From positions 1-17,190 of the forward strand of contig CANRFX010000017.1 of assembly GCA_947629995.1 (NCBI GenBank): 17,190 bases of DNA. Direction: 5' to 3'. The notes beneath the pieces were generated by a model. It did no database searches, was not told the origin of the DNA, and saw nothing but the letters and a program-made list of their open reading frames with translations. A program made the translations under genes and the position numbers. Each line of letters starts with the position of its first letter. Position 1 is the first letter of the stretch. This DNA comes from an uncultured Clostridia bacterium. Lineage in GTDB: Bacteria; Bacillota; Clostridia; TANB77; CAG-508. Below are positions 12,952 to 17,190 of this stretch, piece by piece.

Positions 12952-14221
12952 ATGGAAGAAAATGAAAAAAAAGAAGAAAATGAAAAAGGCTTTAAAGCAG
13001 TAAAAAATCCAAATACATATAAAGACGTTTATAGTTCTTCTACTACTAAAGCAAAACTTGGATTTGGAAAAGGAGTTTTAATACCATTTTTTAGTGGTAT
13101 AGTAGGGTGTAGTTTAGTACTTCGGTACTTGTTTTGGAATTCCAACTATTCGTAACAAAATTTTAAATTCAAACTCATATTCTGAAAGTAGTTCAAATTC
13201 TAATTCAAATCCTAATTCTGGATATGTAAGTCAAACTTCACTTGCAGACTATTCTGATACATCTGTATATGCTGCTAATAAAATTTTGCCATCAATTGTA
13301 GGAATTCAAGTAACTTACAATGTAAATTCATTAATTTCTATATTTGGTAGACAAACAACTTCAAGTACAGCTACTGCAAGTGGATCAGGAATTATTATTA
13401 GTGAAGATGGTTATATTTTAACTAATAACCACATTGTTTCTAGTACATCTTCTGAATCTTATTATGAAGTATCAGAAGCTACAAAAGTAACTGTTACTTT
13501 ATTTAATGATGAAACAGAATATGAAGGAAAAATTATTGGTAAAGATGAGCAAACTGATTTAGCCGTTATTAAAATTGAAAAAATAGGATTATCAAAAGCA
13601 GAATTTGCTGATTCAGATAATATAAAAGTAGGAGAATTTGCTATGGCAGTAGGAAATCCTTTGGGCTTGCAAAGCAGTATAACTTGTGGTGTTATAAGTG
13701 CTGTAAATAGAGAAGTAACCGATTCTGATGGTAAAAAATTCACTTTAATTCAAACTGATGCTGCAATAAATTCTGGTAACAGTGGTGGAGCTTTAGTAAA
13801 TAGTGAAGGTAAGGTAATTGGTATTAATACTTTAAAACTTTCTGGAACTGGTATTGAAGGTATGGGATTTGCAATTCCAATAAACTCTACTACAGATATT
13901 ACTTCTCAACTAATTCAATATAGTAAAGTAAAAAGACCTTATATTGGAATTTCTGGAATGGATTTAGATGAAGAAACAGCAAAAGCTAATAAACTAGTAA
14001 AAGGAATATATGTAAAATCTGTTGATGATTTTTCTGCAGGTGAAAAAGCAGGTATTAAAATTGGTGATGTAATTATTGAAGCAGATGGTAAAAAAATTAC
14101 TACTATGGATGAATTAAATGAAATTAAAAATTCTCATAAAATTGGTGAAGAAATGAAAATTAAAGTAAATCGTGATGGAGAAGAAAGAGAATTAACTATA
14201 GTTTTAGGAGAACAACCATAA
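12952..14221 (+). CDS. htrA: HtrA/DegP-type membrane serine protease with PDZ domain, read through a +1 shift at CGG
   Basis: A surface protease and chaperone for misfolded exported proteins. The ATG at 12952 follows AGGAGG (12936-12941). Residues 1-40 are a charged cytoplasmic segment, and a membrane helix follows from about 42. At codon 58, within that helix, the frame reads CTT CGG TAC and would stop ten codons later. Skipping the C gives GTCFGIPTIRNK and joins the rest of the protein without a gap, 422 residues in all. A Ser/Asn-rich linker follows, then the trypsin-like domain with NNHIV (His160), TDLAVIK (Asp202) and NSGNSGGAL (Ser277), and a PDZ domain from about 330 with YIGISG and GIKIGDVI. 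Conventional calling would give a short orphan plus a protease lacking its membrane anchor. The gene stands alone before a shared terminator. Confidence 0.9.
13123..13126 (+). other. +1 recoding site CGGT in htrA
   Basis: The zero frame reads GTA CTT CGG TAC TTG. The continuous protein needs GTA CTT followed by GGT ACT TGT. CGGT takes the place of one glycine codon in the membrane helix, residue 58 of 422. The preceding CTT recalls the CUU of the prfB shift site, but the other four sites have different preceding codons. Confidence 0.88.
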
Positions 14222-14314
14222 TTACTTAATTACTTAATATTTCACTTTCAATTCACACAATGGACAAATTAAATAGTTAGAATATAATCAAACATCCCCT
14301 TTTATTTTCAAAAT

Positions 14315-14354
14315 AAAAAAGAGAAGTTCAAAATAATAAAAACTTCTCTTTTTT
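14315..14354. terminator. Bidirectional terminator between htrA and the RsiV-like gene
   Basis: A 14-bp perfect stem (14315-14328 with 14341-14354) with an A-rich 12-base loop has six A on the left flank and six T on the right, so it can end transcription from both sides. Confidence 0.88.
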
Positions 14355-14362
14355 GTTATAGT

Positions 14363-15244
14363 TTATATTATAATTAAATCCATTTCACTTGTATATGTTT
14401 CGTTTCCATATGCATAAATTATATATAAAGCATCATCTGTTAAGTAAAATTGTTTTGAATTTTCTATTTTATATTTATCGCTTTTAACGTCTCTACTATA
14501 AATATTATATCCTAACTCTTTTAAGTCCTCTACTTTATCTTGTTCTTCTTGTATTTTATTTATTATTTTGCTTTGTATTTCGTTTTTATTAAGACCTTCA
14601 ATTCTTAGCATTTCTTCTAAAGTAATTTCCTTTTTATTTCTTAAATCATAATTATATGTTTGTATAATTACCCTTTGAGCACTTGATCCTTCTTTTAAAT
14701 TAGAACGAACAATTAATGATAATATATCATCTTTTACATTGGCTGTATATTCTACCGTATAAATAGTATTTTTATTTTCGCTTTCTAAAATACTATTTGT
14801 TTTGTCAATAAATTGCTCAATTTCTTTATTATACTCTTCTATTTTTGGGTTTTCAATATTAATGCAAGGTATATATACTTCTACATTATAACTATTTAAT
14901 TTACTTTCTTTTTTGGCTAGTCTAGTATAAACAATATCTTTTTCTTTATCTTTTGCATTAAAGTTAATTTTTTCACTATTTGTTTTAACATTATTAGTAA
15001 AAATTTTATCAAATTCTATAGTTAATTTTTCGATTTGTTCTTCTTCTTTATTTCCTAAATCTGTCTCACTTTCAAACCCTAATAACCTACTTATATCAAT
15101 TCTGGCATAGAATTGAAAATAAAAAGCTATTATAATGGAAATAATACATATTATTATAATTGAGACATATATTGCTACTTGTTTTTTATTTATTTTATTT
15201 TCCGGTAATACTACTTTCATTTTAGTTAATATTTCTCCCTTCAT
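14363..15244 (-). CDS. RsiV-like membrane protein (DUF4163/DUF3298 type)
   Basis: A 293-residue single-pass membrane protein. The N-terminal part is cytoplasmic and basic (to about 24), one helix follows (about 25-46, VAIYVSIIIICIISIIIAFYF), and the rest is extracellular and acidic. The outer part resembles the RsiV-type DUF4163/DUF3298 domains: a segment with YNVEVYIPCINIENPKI, then NKEIEQFI, and near the end a segment with FYLTDDALYIIYAYG. In Bacillus, RsiV is an anti-sigma factor that senses lysozyme, but here there is no sigma factor beside it and the short N-terminus does not clearly hold a sigma-binding domain, so that role is only a possibility. The start is uncertain: ATG at 15244 lies almost at the promoter, and ATG at 15220 has GGGAG 14 bases away. 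It contains two out-of-phase CGG trinucleotides and no shift. Confidence 0.75.
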   Translation of the reverse strand: MKGEILTKMKVVLPENKINKKQVAIYVSIIIICIISIIIAFYFQFYARIDISRLLGFESETDLGNKEEEQIEKLTIEFDKIFTNNVKTNSEKINFNAKDKEKDIVYTRLAKKESKLNSYNVEVYIPCINIENPKIEEYNKEIEQFIDKTNSILESENKNTIYTVEYTANVKDDILSLIVRSNLKEGSSAQRVIIQTYNYDLRNKKEITLEEMLRIEGLNKNEIQSKIINKIQEEQDKVEDLKELGYNIYSRDVKSDKYKIENSKQFYLTDDALYIIYAYGNETYTSEMDLIII

Positions 15245-15256
15245 TAGGATAATTTA

Positions 15257-15285
15257 ATTATAACATTTATAAATAAATTAATCAA
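15257..15285 (-). promoter_or_regulatory. Promoter of the RsiV-like gene
   Basis: On the minus strand TTGATT (15285-15280) and TATAAT (15262-15257) are 17 bases apart. The predicted start near 15250 would leave only about six bases before the ATG at 15244, favouring either a leaderless message or the ATG at 15220. Confidence 0.5.
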
Positions 15286-15314
15286 TAATTTTTTAGTTTA
15301 AATCAATTATAATA

Positions 15315-15343
15315 TTGACTATTTTGCATTTTTGCGTTATGAT
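15315..15343 (+). promoter_or_regulatory. Promoter of clpE
   Basis: TTGACT (15315-15320) and TATGAT (15338-15343) are 17 bases apart. It is divergent from the promoter of the RsiV-like gene. I do not see a clear CtsR heptad repeat here. Confidence 0.55.
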
Positions 15344-15385
15344 AATATAGATTAATTTTATAAAGAAATGAGGAATTTTAAAGTT

Positions 15386-17190
15386 ATGTTATGTTCAGAA
15401 TGTAATAAAAACCCAGCAATACTTTTTTATAAAAAAATAGAAAATGGAAAAGAAACCATGGAAGGATACTGTTATGATTGTGCTAAGAAAAAAGGAATAA
15501 ATCCAACCGAAGTTTTATCTAAACAAAATGATATTTTATCTAACGATAAAATAAATTTATCAGATATGACTAAGCAATTTGAGACTATTTTCAAAGATTT
15601 AGCAGAAAATATCAATTTAGAAGATATTGAAAATATAGATGGAGCTATAACTTTCGAAAATACTGAAGCTAGTGATGACCCAAATGTTCCACCACATAAA
15701 ATAACAGGTGCAGCAATTCCTCTTGGTTCAATATTTTCTAATATGTTCAATGGGCAAAATAGCGGCAGAGAAGAACAAGAAGAGCCTATTGGTGGTAGAA
15801 AAAAAGTTAAAATAGAAAAAAAGAAAAATATAAAAAATAAAAGGAAAAAGTTCTTAGATACTTATGGAACTAATCTAACAGTTAAAGCAAAAAATAATGA
15901 ACTTGATCTTATAATTGGTCGTGATAAAGAAATTCAAAGAATGATTCAAATATTAAATAGGCGTTCTAAAAATAATCCTTGCTTAATTGGTGAACCAGGT
16001 GTTGGTAAAACTGCTATTGCTCAAGGTTTAGCAATTAAAATTGCAAACCAAAATGTTCCTGCAAAACTTTTAAATAAAGAAGTTTATTTATTAGATATGA
16101 CAGCTGTTATTGCAGGTACACAGTTTAGAGGTCAATTTGAATCTAGAATGAAGGGTATTATTGACGAATGTAAAGAATATGGAAATATCATTTTAGTAAT
16201 TGATGAGATTCATAACATTATTGGTGCAGGTGATGGAGAACATTCTATGAATGCCGCAAATATTTTAAAACCTGCTTTATCAAATGGAGAAATTCAGCTA
16301 ATTGGTACAACAACATTGAAAGAATATCGTAAATATATTGAAAAAGATTCTGCTTTAGAAAGAAGATTTCAACAAATTTTAGTAGAAGAACCAACAGTTG
16401 ATGATTCTATTGGAATATTAGAAGGAATTAAAAAATACTACGAAGAATATCATAAAGTAAAAATTTCTTCTGATGTAATTCGTCAAACAGTTATAATGTC
16501 TGAAAAATATATTCATGACAGATTTTTACCAGATAAAGCAATTGATATTTTAGACGAAGCTTGTTCTAGAATTAATTTAGAAAACAAAGATTTATACAGA
16601 TTAGAAATGTTAAAACAAGAATTAGTTAGTGTTCAAGCAGAAAAAGAAGAAGTTATTGCTGCTGATTCTACAGAAGATTACCAGAAAGCAGCTGATTTAA
16701 AAACTCGTGAATGTCAATTAATTGAAGAAATAGACAAATTAAATAGTAAAATGAAATTAAAGCAAATTACAATTCAAGATATTGCAAGTGTAATAGAAAG
16801 CTGGACAAAAATACCAGTAAAGAAGATAACAGAAGCAGAAACTCAGAAACTATTAAATTTAGAAACTAATCTTCATAAAAGAATTATTGGGCAAGAAGAA
16901 GCTGTTAGTAGTGTAGCAAGAGCAATTAGAAGAAATCGTGCAGGCTTACAAAGTTCAAAAAGGCCACCATCTTTTATTTTTGTCGGACCAACTGGTGTTG
17001 GAAAAACAGAACTTGCTAAATCTCTTGCTTTTGAAATGTTTGGAAGTGAAGATTCTATTATAAGAGTAGATATGTCTGAATACATGGAAAGTCATTCTAC
17101 TTCAAAATTAATTGGTGCACCTCCAGGATATGTTGGATATGATGATGCAGGTCAATTAACTGACAAAGTAAAAAGAAAACCTTATTCAAT
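15386..17190 (+). CDS. clpE: ClpE-type AAA+ chaperone, ATPase subunit of Clp protease (3' end outside window)
   Basis: A Hsp100 unfoldase that feeds proteins to ClpP. The first 601 codons are present and open to the window edge. The N-terminus is the ClpE-type zinc finger with Cys3/Cys6 and Cys29/Cys32 (MLCSECNKNPAILFY, GYCYDC), in place of the ClpC N-domain. A linker and basic stretch follow, then the first AAA+ module with GEPGVGKT near 207-214 and a Walker B of ILVIDEIHN. A UVR-like coiled segment (YQKAADLK) and the start of the second AAA+ module with GPTGVGKT near 536 come next. The ATG at 15386 is chosen over 15368 because GAGGA lies between them at a usable distance (11 bases). It contains two CGG trinucleotides, both out of phase. 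It may respond to heat or misfolded protein, but no operator is visible. Confidence 0.92.
   Translation, partial: MLCSECNKNPAILFYKKIENGKETMEGYCYDCAKKKGINPTEVLSKQNDILSNDKINLSDMTKQFETIFKDLAENINLEDIENIDGAITFENTEASDDPNVPPHKITGAAIPLGSIFSNMFNGQNSGREEQEEPIGGRKKVKIEKKKNIKNKRKKFLDTYGTNLTVKAKNNELDLIIGRDKEIQRMIQILNRRSKNNPCLIGEPGVGKTAIAQGLAIKIANQNVPAKLLNKEVYLLDMTAVIAGTQFRGQFESRMKGIIDECKEYGNIILVIDEIHNIIGAGDGEHSMNAANILKPALSNGEIQLIGTTTLKEYRKYIEKDSALERRFQQILVEEPTVDDSIGILEGIKKYYEEYHKVKISSDVIRQTVIMSEKYIHDRFLPDKAIDILDEACSRINLENKDLYRLEMLKQELVSVQAEKEEVIAADSTEDYQKAADLKTRECQLIEEIDKLNSKMKLKQITIQDIASVIESWTKIPVKKITEAETQKLLNLETNLHKRIIGQEEAVSSVARAIRRNRAGLQSSKRPPSFIFVGPTGVGKTELAKSLAFEMFGSEDSIIRVDMSEYMESHSTSKLIGAPPGYVGYDDAGQLTDKVKRKPYS

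Noticed and set aside
638..13126. The five frame breaks as sequencing or assembly errors
   Set aside because: All five are one extra C exactly before an in-frame GGN, none is in a homopolymer, and out-of-phase CGG trinucleotides, including an identical nonamer, show no error. Raw reads were not available, so this remains to be confirmed.
638..13126. Simple CGG codon reassignment to another amino acid or stop
   Set aside because: A reassigned triplet would keep the reading frame. Here the conserved protein continues in the +1 frame, and the zero frame soon stops or becomes unlike the family.
13160..13230. Short tandem repeat in htrA
   Set aside because: The repeated Ser/Asn codons form a low-complexity linker between the membrane helix and the protease domain, common in this family; no exact long repeat unit.
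15290..15385. CtsR operator in front of clpE
   Set aside because: TTGACT is present once as part of the -35 box, but the second heptad of the CtsR direct repeat is missing.

Overview
The window reads as chromosomal DNA of a low-GC Gram-positive bacterium, most likely a Clostridia-type gut Firmicute. The supports are very AT-rich coding sequence, strong AGGAGG-type ribosome sites, housekeeping-sigma promoters, a yaaL-bofA sporulation locus, a ClpE-type chaperone and membrane-bound CdaA. The species assignment is inference. I see no insertion sequence, integrase, phage gene or CRISPR array.

Layout. 1-342: end of an upstream unit, then a tRNA-Met with its own consensus promoter and terminator. 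392-1729 (minus): mtnN, a small conserved protein and a DUF4160 gene. 1900-3738 (plus): glmS. 3779-4410 (minus): yaaL and bofA with a terminator hairpin between them. 4577-6910 (plus): a solitary VirD4/TraG-type ATPase. 6952-12790 (minus): a long run holding a metal-exporter-like permease, a small membrane protein, truA, cdaA, a one-helix membrane protein, pdp, rnhB and a pilin-like protein. 12952-14221 (plus): an HtrA protease. 14363-15244 (minus): an RsiV-like membrane protein. 15386 to the window end (plus): clpE, cut by the edge. Convergent pairs share hairpin terminators at about 3746, 6921 and 14315.

Main observation. Five genes (DUF4160, bofA, the permease, truA and htrA) are each broken in the same way. 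A CGG codon stands in frame, and the conserved protein continues exactly in the +1 frame, with the four bases CGGN taking the place of one GGN glycine codon. Across roughly 5,100 codons I find by eye no CGG codon read in frame as arginine. About 17 other CGG trinucleotides lie out of phase inside genes and none is associated with a shift. One nonamer, ATCGGATGG, occurs in glmS without a shift and in truA with one, which differ only in reading phase. This argues against decay or motif-linked sequencing error. It suggests an organism-wide decoding rule in which in-frame CGG gives a +1 shift, or CGGN is read as a quadruplet glycine codon. I know of no published description of this, but could not search.

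The five genes are annotated below as single CDSs spanning the shift. Read conventionally, they would look like truncated ORFs or pseudogenes: for example truA would lose its true start, htrA its membrane anchor and bofA its C-terminus.
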